Source: Candidatus Methanarcanum hacksteinii (GTDB lineage: Archaea; Thermoplasmatota; Thermoplasmata; Methanomassiliicoccales; Methanomethylophilaceae). Taken from it: a stretch of 64,000 nucleotides of DNA. Below the pieces are notes generated by a model, which did not search any database, was not told the origin of the DNA, and worked only from the letters and a program-made list of their open reading frames with translations. Positions 42,158 to 50,777 of this stretch are shown in pieces (the stretch's first letter is position 1; each line of letters begins with the position of its first letter). Made by a program: the position numbers and the translations under genes. Location of the stretch: assembly GCA_006954405.1 (NCBI GenBank), contig LVVQ01000001.1, forward strand, positions 744,001-808,000, in the 5' to 3' direction.

Positions 42158-42799
42158 ATGACGATACACGACGAACTCATCGACTTGATGTCATCATGCA
42201 GGGATGATGCGGAGTATATGAATTCCAATGTATCGAGGACCGAGGGCGATCCCAGAGGCACATGTTTTTGGTATATGTACAACAGGATCAAGATCACCGA
42301 GGAGATAATATCTGTCTACGACAAGAGATGGAATCCTGATATTCTTTCTAAATTGGATGAATCGAGCATATCGGAGATCCATGACAGGATCGTGACTGTC
42401 ACAAGGGATATGTTCGTGGATATAGTGTCGGCGATAGAGAAGGGGACGAAGGATTGTCTCAAGATGTATCCTTCCTCTGGAATCAAGGAATCAACCCTCA
42501 AGAAGGCAAATCGCCTCTATCTTAGGAACATAATGCTATCATCATGCGAAGCGGGTGTGATAACAGAGAATGATCTGGGCAGATGGGATGATGTGCTGTT
42601 GATAAGAAATCTGGCGGTGCATGAGAATTCTGTATCAGATAGAACGACCAGATTGGCGATATCGGACATCGAGATTATAATGAGAGCTGGAAGGATGATG
42701 AAAGGTCCCATGGACACCTACATAGTTCTGACGGAATTAGCTCTGAAACTGTTCTACGATTGGCTCATATCCATGCATGAGAGATTCAATCGTCCTTGA
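42158..42799 (+). CDS. Hypothetical helical protein with a HEPN-like RxxxxH motif
   Basis: This is a 213-residue, largely alpha-helical soluble protein. Near residues 149-160 it has LLIRNLAVHENSVSD, where R-N-L-A-V-H fits the Rx4-6H signature of HEPN ribonucleases, placed as usual in a late helix. HEPN assignment is tentative: no MNT nucleotidyltransferase partner is adjacent. A TATA-like GATTATATCG lies 27 nt upstream of the ATG (leaderless). The last 14 nt overlap the opposite-strand gene. Function unknown. Confidence 0.55.
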   Translation: MTIHDELIDLMSSCRDDAEYMNSNVSRTEGDPRGTCFWYMYNRIKITEEIISVYDKRWNPDILSKLDESSISEIHDRIVTVTRDMFVDIVSAIEKGTKDCLKMYPSSGIKESTLKKANRLYLRNIMLSSCEAGVITENDLGRWDDVLLIRNLAVHENSVSDRTTRLAISDIEIIMRAGRMMKGPMDTYIVLTELALKLFYDWLISMHERFNRP

Positions 42800-43025
42800 C
42801 AGCGCCTTTGTTGACCATTCCGACAGCGATCTTGAGCATCTTCTGCATACACGGTTCTGCGTAGAAGTTCTTCCTCACGGTCAATGCGCTGTACATCTCG
42901 TCAGGATCCTTCCCTTTGAGATCCTCGATGTTCCTTATTCCGAGGAGATACATCCCCAGGCAGCATTTCTCGCTTACAGAGGGGATCTTTCTGAGTCTTG
43001 CGATGACCTCTTCCTGTTCATCCAT
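42786..43025 (-). CDS. Cdd1-like helix-hairpin-helix protein
   Basis: This is a 79-residue protein. RKIPSVSEKCCLGMYLLGIR followed by NIEDLKGKDPDEMYSAL resembles the small Cdd1/pathogenicity-locus family, in which an HhH-like motif (IPxVxxKxAxxLxxLGI) is followed by EDLKGxDPxxMY. The ATG chosen is 28 nt from a TATA-like TTTTTATTATG; an in-frame start eight codons upstream is also open. The true role is unknown; nucleic-acid contact is suggested by the HhH pattern. Confidence 0.7.
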   Translation of the reverse strand: MDEQEEVIARLRKIPSVSEKCCLGMYLLGIRNIEDLKGKDPDEMYSALTVRKNFYAEPCMQKMLKIAVGMVNKGAVKDD

Positions 43026-43101
43026 GTTCAGTATAAACAGATGCATCATAATAAAAACATCGTTGCGGTATCGCTATGTACTTGGTGATCGATCGTACAT
43101 C

Positions 43102-43713
43102 ATGGATCAGATGTCCGCTTGGGAATCATTCTATCGCAACAATAATCGTCCGTGGAGAGGGGTATCGAAGGTAGATGATCTTCCGTTCCCTGAAGGTTCA
43201 CATGTTCTTGAACTAGGTTGTGGGAACGGGAAGACGGCGATAGCATTGACCGAGATGGGATTGAAGGTCACTGGGGTGGATTTCTCCAAGAGTGCGATAG
43301 ATATGTGCTCTGACATCAAAGGAGATGTCGAATTCATCTGTTCTAGGGTGGATTCGCTTCCATGTTCCGATGATTCATTCGATGGTGCATTGGCCTTCCA
43401 TGTCTTAGAGCATCTGGATGACAAGGAGCTCAAGGATGCCGTTTCCGAATTGAGAAGAGTTGTCAAAGGCGGAGGACACATACTGATCAAGGTGTTCTCC
43501 CGTAATGACATGCGTTCTGAGAAGGGGGAGTCCATAGATGAGGGTACATTCGTGAGAGGAAATGGGATAAGATACCATTACTATACAGAGGAGGAACTGA
43601 TCGATGCATTCAGTCCTATGGGGTGTGCTTCCATCCTGACAGTGGACGAGACCACAAGATTCGGGACCATGCGCAGCAGGATATTCGCCGATTTTCTGAA
43701 TCCGATCGATTGA
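43102..43713 (+). CDS. SAM-dependent methyltransferase (class I)
   Basis: This is a 203-residue methyltransferase of the Methyltransf_11/25 type. Motif I is VLELGCGNGKTAIAL (about 35-49), then VTGVDFSKSAIDMC with the acidic ribose-binding residue, DSLPCSDDSFDGALAFHVLE (motif IV region, about 92-111) and LRRVVKGGGHILI. Substrate not predictable. Longer in-frame starts overlap the Cdd1-like gene and its promoter and are rejected. Two Met codons (MDQMSAW) are possible starts. Confidence 0.88.
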   Translation: MDQMSAWESFYRNNNRPWRGVSKVDDLPFPEGSHVLELGCGNGKTAIALTEMGLKVTGVDFSKSAIDMCSDIKGDVEFICSRVDSLPCSDDSFDGALAFHVLEHLDDKELKDAVSELRRVVKGGGHILIKVFSRNDMRSEKGESIDEGTFVRGNGIRYHYYTEEELIDAFSPMGCASILTVDETTRFGTMRSRIFADFLNPID

Positions 43714-43754
43714 CCATGGAATCTATTTAATCCGATGATTGTGTTAAGGCGGAT

Positions 43755-44108
43755 ATGAAATGTCCTAAATGCGGTCATGATAACGCAGACGGCGATATAT
43801 TCTGCTCAGAATGTGATTGGCAACTGAATAAGGCCTACAAGCCTGAGACAAAGGTGCAGAAAGTTGTCGTTACAACATACGTTGGTCTTGTTTTCGGTGT
43901 AGCGGCCCTCATAGTCGCTCTCATGGATTTCGGTATTTTCGGAGCGGTGTTCGGTGCGATAGGTATGATTGCGAGCAGTTATTCGATGACACTCGTCAGG
44001 GTATCCGATGTCCAAGAGGACAAGAAGAAGATCATGATCGGAGCGACAGCATTGTCCTTGGTCGCATCCGTCATCGGTTTCATCATCGGATTCACAGGAA
44101 TATTCTGA
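43755..44108 (+). CDS. Zinc-ribbon membrane protein
   Basis: This 117-residue protein opens with a zinc ribbon, CPKCGHDNADGDIFCSEC (Cys 3, 6, 17, 20), then a linker and three to four hydrophobic segments (VVTTYVGLVFGVAALIVALM, GIFGAVFGAIGMIASSYSM, ALSLVASVIGFIIGF). Such proteins are common in archaea and mostly uncharacterised. It is followed 9 nt later by the YkgJ-type gene and may be co-transcribed with it. Confidence 0.78.
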   Translation: MKCPKCGHDNADGDIFCSECDWQLNKAYKPETKVQKVVVTTYVGLVFGVAALIVALMDFGIFGAVFGAIGMIASSYSMTLVRVSDVQEDKKKIMIGATALSLVASVIGFIIGFTGIF

Positions 44109-44117
44109 TGTGGTACG

Positions 44118-44645
44118 ATGGCAATATATCGTGACAGATACATCCTGGATGGTCTGGATGAGATACCTCCAGATATGCTCAGGGACCTCGATATCGCCTA
44201 TGATCTTTGTCAGACATTGAAGGACACATCCCCCTGTGAGATGTGCGGGAAGTGTTGCCATCAACCCTTCATCACAGTCCGTGACGAGGAGGTCGAGAGT
44301 GTCGCTCAGGCGGCAGGGACTGATGCAGTATCATTCATGTTCCAGTATCTGACACGCGATAACGAGGAAGGTAAGTGGTTATTCAGACATACGAACCCAT
44401 GCGCATTCCTCGATGACGATAACAGGTGCAGGATATGGAAGGGAAGACCGGAGATATGCAACGAGTTCCCTTACATGGTCTCGATGTTCATGAGCAGGGT
44501 CTATTTATCGATAGTAAACGAAGGTCACGATATACTTCCGGACCTTGAATACATGGATGACACTTGGCCTTGTACAAAGATAATCAAGGAAAGGATCCCC
44601 GGGTTGATAGAGGAAGCGAGGATCAAGAGAAGATCAATGCTTTGA
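44118..44645 (+). CDS. YkgJ-family cysteine-cluster protein
   Basis: This is a 175-residue protein of the YkgJ/FliN-like (UPF0153) CxxCxxCC family. The main cluster is CEMCGKCCHQPF (about 40-51), followed by NPCAFLDDDNRCRIWKGRPE and ICNEFP, so seven to eight Cys may hold a metal or Fe-S cluster. Function of the family is unsettled. Its 3' end overlaps the convergent hydrolase gene by 12 nt. Confidence 0.85.
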   Translation: MAIYRDRYILDGLDEIPPDMLRDLDIAYDLCQTLKDTSPCEMCGKCCHQPFITVRDEEVESVAQAAGTDAVSFMFQYLTRDNEEGKWLFRHTNPCAFLDDDNRCRIWKGRPEICNEFPYMVSMFMSRVYLSIVNEGHDILPDLEYMDDTWPCTKIIKERIPGLIEEARIKRRSML

Positions 44646-45416
44646 ATTCTCTCCCAGGAATCTTCTGAATTCGTCAGCATAGAGCGATGGGTGTATCACA
44701 TGCCCCACATCTGGTATGCGATATACTCTGCACCCTTTTATGTCGGATGCTACCTCATCCCCCAACTTCGGTTCCACCATTATGTCACTCAGACCGTGGA
44801 TGGAGAGCGTAGGGACCTTGATCACACCGAGTCTTCCGCGAAGGTCATATCTATCCAAACAATACATCTGCTGGCGCAATCTCTCAGGCGTGGTCGTGTT
44901 TATCGTTTTGACCTTCTGACCCTTCTCACGTTTCGAATCGAAGTAATCCTCCGTGAAACTGAATGCATTGACCATCGCGTATATGTATTCCACTTTGGTG
45001 CCGTTGACTCCGGCATCGATCATGGTATTCATCATGTAACTCGATCTTGCGGGGCAGCGCTTGAATGCGGATACGAGTGTCAATGATTGCAGTCTCTCCT
45101 GATGTTGAATGGCGAATTCCATGGCGACCTGACTTCCCATGGACCACCCGAGCATGTGGACCTTGTAGATGTCGAGATGGTCAAGGAGTGCTCTCACATC
45201 ATCCACATATGTCTGACAATCCACATCGCCGGTGTATTCTGTCTGACCAGAACCTCTGTGCTCGAATACTATCACTTTATATCCGTCAGAGAGACTTGGT
45301 ATCAAGGAATGGAAGAAATTGATGTCTCCTCCGAATCCTGTGAGAAGGATGACAGGTTCACCTTCTCCAGACATTTCGTAATGGATCCTTGCTCCGTTAA
45401 CATCAGCGAAGGGCAT
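44634..45416 (-). CDS. Alpha/beta-fold hydrolase
   Basis: This 260-residue serine hydrolase has an oxyanion region LLTGFGGDINFF (about 24-35), FEHRGSGQTEYTG (about 51-63), nucleophile elbow GWSMGSQVA (Ser at about 96), then the acid Asp in IHGLSDIMVEP and the catalytic His in PDVGHVIHP (about 242). It resembles the MhpC/carboxylesterase group; the substrate is unknown. It is divergent from the XRE-cupin regulator, 195 nt away, with no gene between. Confidence 0.9.
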   Translation of the reverse strand: MPFADVNGARIHYEMSGEGEPVILLTGFGGDINFFHSLIPSLSDGYKVIVFEHRGSGQTEYTGDVDCQTYVDDVRALLDHLDIYKVHMLGWSMGSQVAMEFAIQHQERLQSLTLVSAFKRCPARSSYMMNTMIDAGVNGTKVEYIYAMVNAFSFTEDYFDSKREKGQKVKTINTTTPERLRQQMYCLDRYDLRGRLGVIKVPTLSIHGLSDIMVEPKLGDEVASDIKGCRVYRIPDVGHVIHPSLYADEFRRFLGENSKH

Positions 45417-45611
45417 GTACTGTGGATTTTCACATGATTATTAAACGTTACCAATCCACAAGGGATCCTATCGTCGATACATGGGCTTGTGAACAAGGGA
45501 CATCATACCACCTCTATGATCCGATAGTACTTTGATATCATGCGATTTCTACAGATATCGCCGTCAATTTTATTTACTTATCCATTATGGGTACATGTGA
45601 GGTTAGTACTA

Positions 45612-46172
45612 ATGGCTGACATGAACAAAGTCGGAAAGAGAGTGAAGAAGTACAGAGAGCATCTTGGCTTGACCCAAGAGCAACTTGCGGTCAACTCTTC
45701 ATTGGACCTAACCTTCATCAAGGACGTCGAGGATGGAATCGTCTATCCTCCGATAGGTTCTATGATAAAATTATCACGTGCACTTGGCCAAAGGCTGGGG
45801 ACGTTCATGGACGACCAGTATGTCGCGGATCCGATCATCGTGAGATATTCGGAGAGGAAGGAGGAGACCGCCAATTCCAGGGATGGAGCGAAAGGACACT
45901 ACCACTATTATCCGCTTGGTAAAGGTAAGTCCGATAGGCATATGGAGCCTCTTTTCATAAGGATAGAAGAGGATGAGGAGAAGGCCATGTCCACCCACGA
46001 GGGAGAGGAATTCATGGTCGTCGTCCACGGAAAGATCATCGTGAGATACGGGAAGGAGGAATACATCCTCGAAAGGGGCGACAGCGTGTACTACAATTCT
46101 GTCGTCAGCCACTTCATCGGTGCCATCGATGGTCCTGCAGAGATACTTGCTGTCCTGTACAGCCCTATGTGA
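45612..46172 (+). CDS. XRE-family regulator with C-terminal cupin domain
   Basis: This 186-residue regulator has an N-terminal HTH_3 domain (RVKKYREHLGLTQEQLAVNS, about 10-29, and KLSRALGQRLG) joined to a cupin sensor domain (about 105-186). HEGEEFMVVVHGKIIVRYG and LERGDSVYYNS hold the small-ligand barrel motifs. This fusion is often found directly before an acyl-CoA synthetase, as here, and probably senses its substrate or product. ATG 45612 follows a TTTTATTTAC box by about 45 nt. The stop overlaps the next start (GTGA). Confidence 0.9.
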   Translation: MADMNKVGKRVKKYREHLGLTQEQLAVNSSLDLTFIKDVEDGIVYPPIGSMIKLSRALGQRLGTFMDDQYVADPIIVRYSERKEETANSRDGAKGHYHYYPLGKGKSDRHMEPLFIRIEEDEEKAMSTHEGEEFMVVVHGKIIVRYGKEEYILERGDSVYYNSVVSHFIGAIDGPAEILAVLYSPM

Positions 46173-47845
46173 CGGTGTTTCATATGGTCTGCATCCCTAG
46201 GAAGAATCCTACCAGTGATGAGAGGCTGGGGGATTTGTTGGACAAGTGCATAAGAGAGCATCCGGATAACGATGCGATCGTTTATGTCGACAGGGATCTC
46301 CGCTATTCTTGGAAAGAATGGGGGGAGGAAGTCGATCGTGTGGCCAAAGGACTCATGGCCATGGGTGTGAAGAAAGGGGAGAAGGTTGCCGTATGGGCTA
46401 CTAACGTCCCTGATTGGGTGACGCTCATGTTCGCTACCGCGAGGATAGGTGCTATCCTGTTGACGATCAACACCAACTATCAGGCTGCTGAATTGGATTA
46501 TGTCCTCAAGCAATCTGACATGGAGAATCTTTTCCTCATCAATGGTGTGAGGGACACGGATTACGTCGATACCGTTTACAAGCTCATACCTGAATTGAAG
46601 GAGCAACCGAGGGACGGATTCCACTCAGAGAGATATCCTCACCTCAAAAGGGTCGTTTTCCTTGGTCCTGAGAAGTACCGCGGGATGTTTTCGATGTCCG
46701 AGGTGAAATCCAAGGCTGTGGAGATATCCGATGACGAATACTCCGTGATGAAGGACGCTGTCGACGTGCATGATGTGACGATGATGCAGTACACATCAGG
46801 GACGACAGGATTCCCTAAAGGTGTCATGCTCACTCATTTCAATATCGCGAATGACGGATATTGGCTCGGAGCGAACATGAACTATGGTTCAGATGATCGC
46901 CTTACGCTGAATGTTCCGCTGTTCCATTGTTTCGGTTGCGTGCTTGGTGTAATGGCATGCGTCAACCATTGTGTAACGATGGTGTTCTGCGAGACATTCA
47001 ATCCGATAGATGTCATGACGTCCATAGAGGAGGAGAAATGTACCGCAGTGTATGGTGTACCTACGATGTTCATCTCTATGCTCAATCATAAACTGTTCAA
47101 CAAATTCGATTTCTCATCACTCAGAACAGGCATCATGGCCGGTTCACCCTGTCCGATTAAAGCGATGGAGGAGGTCGTTGACAAGATGAACATGAAGGAG
47201 ATCACCATCGTGTATGGTCTGACAGAGGCATCTCCTGGTATGACGCAGACACGTTATGATGAACCTTCGATCGAGAAGAAATGTTCGTCCGTAGGTAAGA
47301 GATTGCCTGGCGTGGATGTCGTGATTCTCGATCCCGAGACGAATGAACCATGTCCTGACGGTACCGTCGGTGAGTTCTGTTGTAAGGGATTCAACGTGAT
47401 GAAGGGATACTACAAGATGCCCGAGGAGACTGCCAAGGTCATTGACAAGAACGGATACCTCCATTCAGGAGATCTCGGATACAGGGATTCCGAGGGATAC
47501 TTCTACGTCACAGGAAGGATAAAGGATATGATCATCCGCGGCGGAGAGAATATCTATCCGAAGGAAGTGGAGGATTTCCTCTATCGTTGTCCAGGTATCA
47601 AGGACGTTCAGGTCGTCGGTGTGCCCAGCAAGAAATATGGTGAACAGCCGGGAGCATTCATCATCAGAGAGGATGGTTCCAACATCGATGAGCAGGACGT
47701 GCTCGAATTCTGCAAGGGTCAGATCGCATGGTACAAGACTCCGAAGTACATAGCGTTCGTCAATGAATTCCCTATGAATGCAGCAGGGAAGATTTTGAAG
47801 TACAAGATGAGGGACCAGGCTCACGAGTTGTGGCCGGATGCCTAA
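46169..47845 (+). CDS. AMP-forming acyl-CoA synthetase
   Basis: This is a 558-residue enzyme that activates fatty or other carboxylic acids to acyl-CoA. A3 motif YTSGTTGFPKGVM (about 209-221), A5 region VYGLTEASPG (about 350), A7 SGDLGYRDSEGYFYVTGR (about 434-451), A8 hinge DMIIRGGENIYPKEVED and final catalytic Lys in AAGKILKYKMRD near the end are all present. The start is GTG overlapping the regulator stop. It probably forms one transcription unit with the XRE-cupin regulator. The substrate is unknown. Confidence 0.93.
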   Translation: MTVFHMVCIPRKNPTSDERLGDLLDKCIREHPDNDAIVYVDRDLRYSWKEWGEEVDRVAKGLMAMGVKKGEKVAVWATNVPDWVTLMFATARIGAILLTINTNYQAAELDYVLKQSDMENLFLINGVRDTDYVDTVYKLIPELKEQPRDGFHSERYPHLKRVVFLGPEKYRGMFSMSEVKSKAVEISDDEYSVMKDAVDVHDVTMMQYTSGTTGFPKGVMLTHFNIANDGYWLGANMNYGSDDRLTLNVPLFHCFGCVLGVMACVNHCVTMVFCETFNPIDVMTSIEEEKCTAVYGVPTMFISMLNHKLFNKFDFSSLRTGIMAGSPCPIKAMEEVVDKMNMKEITIVYGLTEASPGMTQTRYDEPSIEKKCSSVGKRLPGVDVVILDPETNEPCPDGTVGEFCCKGFNVMKGYYKMPEETAKVIDKNGYLHSGDLGYRDSEGYFYVTGRIKDMIIRGGENIYPKEVEDFLYRCPGIKDVQVVGVPSKKYGEQPGAFIIREDGSNIDEQDVLEFCKGQIAWYKTPKYIAFVNEFPMNAAGKILKYKMRDQAHELWPDA

Positions 47846-48291
47846 TACAGTCTGATACGCACATCTATATGCATCGATCCTACAACTGGTTGGGAGCATG
47901 AATATTCGGAGGAGATGTCCCCTCCCGCATGTCTTTCCACAATCATCTCATCTTCCTTGAAGGTCATGCTGATGTCATAACCATAGATATCAGGGACGAG
48001 ATCGTCCATAACTCTCTTTATGAACGATCTCATCTCTTCTTTATGTCCAGAATTCATATTGGCGGCGATCAGTGTGCTGATAGGGAGGATCTGTGTGTCC
48101 TCGGTATCGAATAATGTGGATGAATCCAATTTCATGCTGAAAAGATCATCGCATACCGTCTTTGCGTTCGGTCCATCATGAACATTATCGGGCATTATGT
48201 TCGCGAACATGGTCACGGACACCGCCGAAAGTAGGATGATGAAGATCATCGCATCGATCATCGCAATGCTTCCCTTACGATTCAATACCAT
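47842..48291 (-). CDS. Pilin-like protein 2 of the 48 kb pair
   Basis: This 149-residue protein begins VLNRKGSIAMIDAMIFIILL, that is, Arg-Lys-Gly followed six residues later by an acidic residue in a hydrophobic helix, close to a class III prepilin signal (cut after Gly). The exported part is mixed alpha/beta. It follows the other pilin gene with a 10-nt overlap and its 3' end overlaps the acyl-CoA synthetase end by 4 nt. Minor or structural pilin is the best assignment. Confidence 0.65.
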   Translation of the reverse strand: MVLNRKGSIAMIDAMIFIILLSAVSVTMFANIMPDNVHDGPNAKTVCDDLFSMKLDSSTLFDTEDTQILPISTLIAANMNSGHKEEMRSFIKRVMDDLVPDIYGYDISMTFKEDEMIVERHAGGDISSEYSCSQPVVGSMHIDVRIRLY

Positions 48292-48686
48292 TGCGTCACC
48301 TTATAGGATGCAAGTACGATCGAACCGTCATCACAACTCAATCTCAATGTCCCGTTCTTCACCCTGTTGTTCTCGCTATCCGTGATGCCGCATTGATACC
48401 TCTTTTCATCATTGAACAACGGCCCTATCAATCTCACATCGACATTGATTCCAAGAAGGCCATATTTTTCACAAGATAGTTCCATCTGGTCCTGTATGTC
48501 TCCTGTGATCTTGTTATCGACAACGGTGAATCTCAGATATGATGTGTCTATCATCGCATCATCGTTGAATGTCGGGAGTTCATTGTAGGCGATCAAGCTG
48601 ATGAACGATGTCATTGCGATGGTGACGATCATCATAGCCACCATAGCTTCCATGAATCCTCCTAGGCCTTTCCTGTCGGTGATCAC
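48282..48686 (-). CDS. Pilin-like protein 1 of the 48 kb pair
   Basis: This is a 134-residue protein starting with GTG; MITDRKGLGGFMEAMVAMMI has the Asp-Arg-Lys-Gly head and a Glu six residues into the hydrophobic helix, as in archaeal type IV prepilins. The rest is polar with three Cys. The GTG is supported by the shared upstream element, which ends exactly 37 nt before it, as in the two other pilus loci. Translation is coupled to the second pilin gene. Confidence 0.68.
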   Translation of the reverse strand: MITDRKGLGGFMEAMVAMMIVTIAMTSFISLIAYNELPTFNDDAMIDTSYLRFTVVDNKITGDIQDQMELSCEKYGLLGINVDVRLIGPLFNDEKRYQCGITDSENNRVKNGTLRLSCDDGSIVLASYKVTQWY

Positions 48687-48741
48687 ACTGATGTGATCGG
48701 ACGGTTCGCTGTTATAGGACAGATATTACAGTTAACAGTTA
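48687..48741 (-). promoter_or_regulatory. Shared pilus-regulon element (copy B) and promoter
   Basis: TAACTGTTAACTGTAATA (minus strand; plus 48724-48741) is identical to copy A, with the same 37-nt distance to the start codon and a TATA-like CTATAAC about 7 nt after the element. It begins directly after the stop codon of the U32 peptidase gene. Confidence 0.75.
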
Positions 48742-48742
48742 A

Positions 48743-50644
48743 TCAGACGCCACGGAGATAGTGTCCTGTGTTTACGGTCCCGCCACAGAGTTTCTTGATC
48801 TCCTCATTGTATTGGAAGTCCCTGTCCTTGAACGCTTTACAGACAAGGGTGGCAAGTTCTACAGGACGTTTCCTCAGGTCGATACCGAATGAATCCACTC
48901 CAGATCTCTCAAGGTCATCGAGATAGTTGATGAGCATGAGGTCGGAAGAGTTCAATATGTGCGTGAATCCGAATCTGTCCCTGTACACAGGGAAGACATA
49001 TCCCTTGTCATCCTTTATCGTACCATTCTTGAGATGCGGGTCCCTTGTTATCATGAGTTCGAGACGGCCGAATACCATGACCTCGACCTTCCCGTCATAT
49101 CTTGATATGACATCCTTAATCTCCGCTTTGGAAAGTTCTACCGATAATGTGGTCTGATGAAGATCATTGGGGAAGAACGAGTTGAACATGTTGATGAAGT
49201 AGCTTCCGTATACTCTATGTCCCTTGGCGGCTTCGACCTGACCTATATTGTGGGCCATGATCGGTATATCCTTATCCTTAGGAATGTCTTCCTTGTAAGA
49301 GAATCTGGGGAGGTACATCACACATTCCACTCCTGTTCCTTTGCATCTTGCGAATGCTTCATCAAAATCCTTACCATCGTAGTATATGCGGTCAGCGTAA
49401 GGCATAACGATGTCCAATATCTTCAGAGTGGAGACGTAGAATGATAGTTTGGACGGATTCTTCGCACGTTCAATCTTCGGTGCGGATACCTTCACTTTAG
49501 AGCGTTTCGTGTCACCGGTGAGCTTAGGGGGCCTTCCGATGAGATTCTTCACCTCATCTATGCGCGGATCGTAGGTCCTGTAGAGATCATATGATCCATC
49601 CTGCAGTTTGAACGGGGATGTGACATCCGTGCCTGAAGTGAGTATCTTGAATCCGCCGATCTTCATATCCCCGTCGAACAGCGATATCCCGTCGCCTGTA
49701 TGGAGGTCAGTATCCTTGATGGAGAATGTTCTGTTCTTCACTTTGACCTTCTTTATGAACAATCCTCTGTTGTCAGGGTATGTCGCTTGGACCAAAGATG
49801 ATACTCCATCCAAGTATCCGTGACAGTATCCTCTGTTGAACACGGTCTTCAGCAATCCCGTGGTCTTCTCAAGTTCCGGATTCTCAGGATCCTTGTATGC
49901 GAGTGAATATGCGCGTGATGCGAGATATGCATACGCCTCACTCCTCATTCTTCCTTCTATCTTCACTGATGATACGCCGATCTCATCCAATTTCTTCAGA
50001 TAATCTATGCAATACATGTCCGCATTGCTGAGGATGTATCCGTTCCTGTCCTCGGATTCATATTTCTTCCTGCATGGTTGGGCACATTCGCCACGGTTGC
50101 CGCTCCTTCCACCGACGATGGATGAGAAGAGACATCCTCCTGATTGACAGTAGCACATCGCACCTTGTACGAACACTTCCGTCTCGATAGGCGAGTCCTT
50201 TATGACATCTGCTATCTCGTCGAAGGTGAGCTCTCTTGCCAGGATGACCCTGTCCATGCCGTTATCGGCGCACCATTGAAGGCCTGTCCTGGAGTGTACT
50301 GCCATCTGCGTGGAGGCATGTTTCTTGATAGGGATGTCCTTTATCGCTTTCAAGAGACCGATGTCCTGTATGATGACCGCATCTGCACCTATGTCCTTCA
50401 GAAATTGGACGAATTGTACTGCTTCCTCCATCTCTGAATTCTTGATCAGTGTGTTGACGGTCACATTCACCTTAACGCCGTGTTCGTGCGCATACTTTAT
50501 CGCACCTTCGAGTTCTTGATCCGTGAAATTGCTAGCGAATGCTCTAGCACCGAAACTCTTTCCTGCTAAATACACTGCATCGCATCCGCCCTTTATGGCG
50601 GCCACTAGACCTTCCGGGGAACCTGCTGGTGCTAAAATCTCCAT
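48743..50644 (-). CDS. Peptidase U32 family protein
   Basis: This is a 633-residue member of the U32/UbiU-RlhA-TrhP family. Some members are collagenase-like peptidases and others are Fe-S proteins acting in RNA or ubiquinone hydroxylation. The N-terminal barrel starts ILAPAGSPEGLVAAIKGG and has AVYLAGKSFGARAFASNF. The signature cysteines are in MCYCQSGGCLFSSIVGGRSG and NRGECAQPCRKKY (about 165-200), likely binding Fe-S. The C-terminal half resembles DUF3656-type extensions. The exact reaction here is unknown; RNA modification seems likelier than proteolysis. Confidence 0.88.
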   Translation of the reverse strand: MEILAPAGSPEGLVAAIKGGCDAVYLAGKSFGARAFASNFTDQELEGAIKYAHEHGVKVNVTVNTLIKNSEMEEAVQFVQFLKDIGADAVIIQDIGLLKAIKDIPIKKHASTQMAVHSRTGLQWCADNGMDRVILARELTFDEIADVIKDSPIETEVFVQGAMCYCQSGGCLFSSIVGGRSGNRGECAQPCRKKYESEDRNGYILSNADMYCIDYLKKLDEIGVSSVKIEGRMRSEAYAYLASRAYSLAYKDPENPELEKTTGLLKTVFNRGYCHGYLDGVSSLVQATYPDNRGLFIKKVKVKNRTFSIKDTDLHTGDGISLFDGDMKIGGFKILTSGTDVTSPFKLQDGSYDLYRTYDPRIDEVKNLIGRPPKLTGDTKRSKVKVSAPKIERAKNPSKLSFYVSTLKILDIVMPYADRIYYDGKDFDEAFARCKGTGVECVMYLPRFSYKEDIPKDKDIPIMAHNIGQVEAAKGHRVYGSYFINMFNSFFPNDLHQTTLSVELSKAEIKDVISRYDGKVEVMVFGRLELMITRDPHLKNGTIKDDKGYVFPVYRDRFGFTHILNSSDLMLINYLDDLERSGVDSFGIDLRKRPVELATLVCKAFKDRDFQYNEEIKKLCGGTVNTGHYLRGV

Positions 50645-50751
50645 GTGGCGTCCATCGTGTTATTATTTATATAGTAATCGAGGACGGAGCAGATGTGTGT
50701 AATATGATGATCAGAATAGGATCGGCGTCATACCGATCGGAAAAAGGTTGT

Positions 50752-50771
50752 GACAGGGGTTTCCCCCTGTC
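50752..50771 (-). terminator. Hairpin after the AGCS symporter gene
   Basis: GACAGGGG and CCCCTGTC form an 8-bp stem (loop TTTC), 6 nt beyond the symporter stop on the minus strand. It stands in the promoter-side space of the U32 gene. Confidence 0.5.
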
Positions 50772-50777
50772 TTTCCA

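Noticed and set aside
50722..50740. GATCGG/CCGATC inverted repeat upstream of the U32 gene
   Set aside because: It is only 6 bp with a 7-nt loop in GATC-rich DNA; this is expected by chance.
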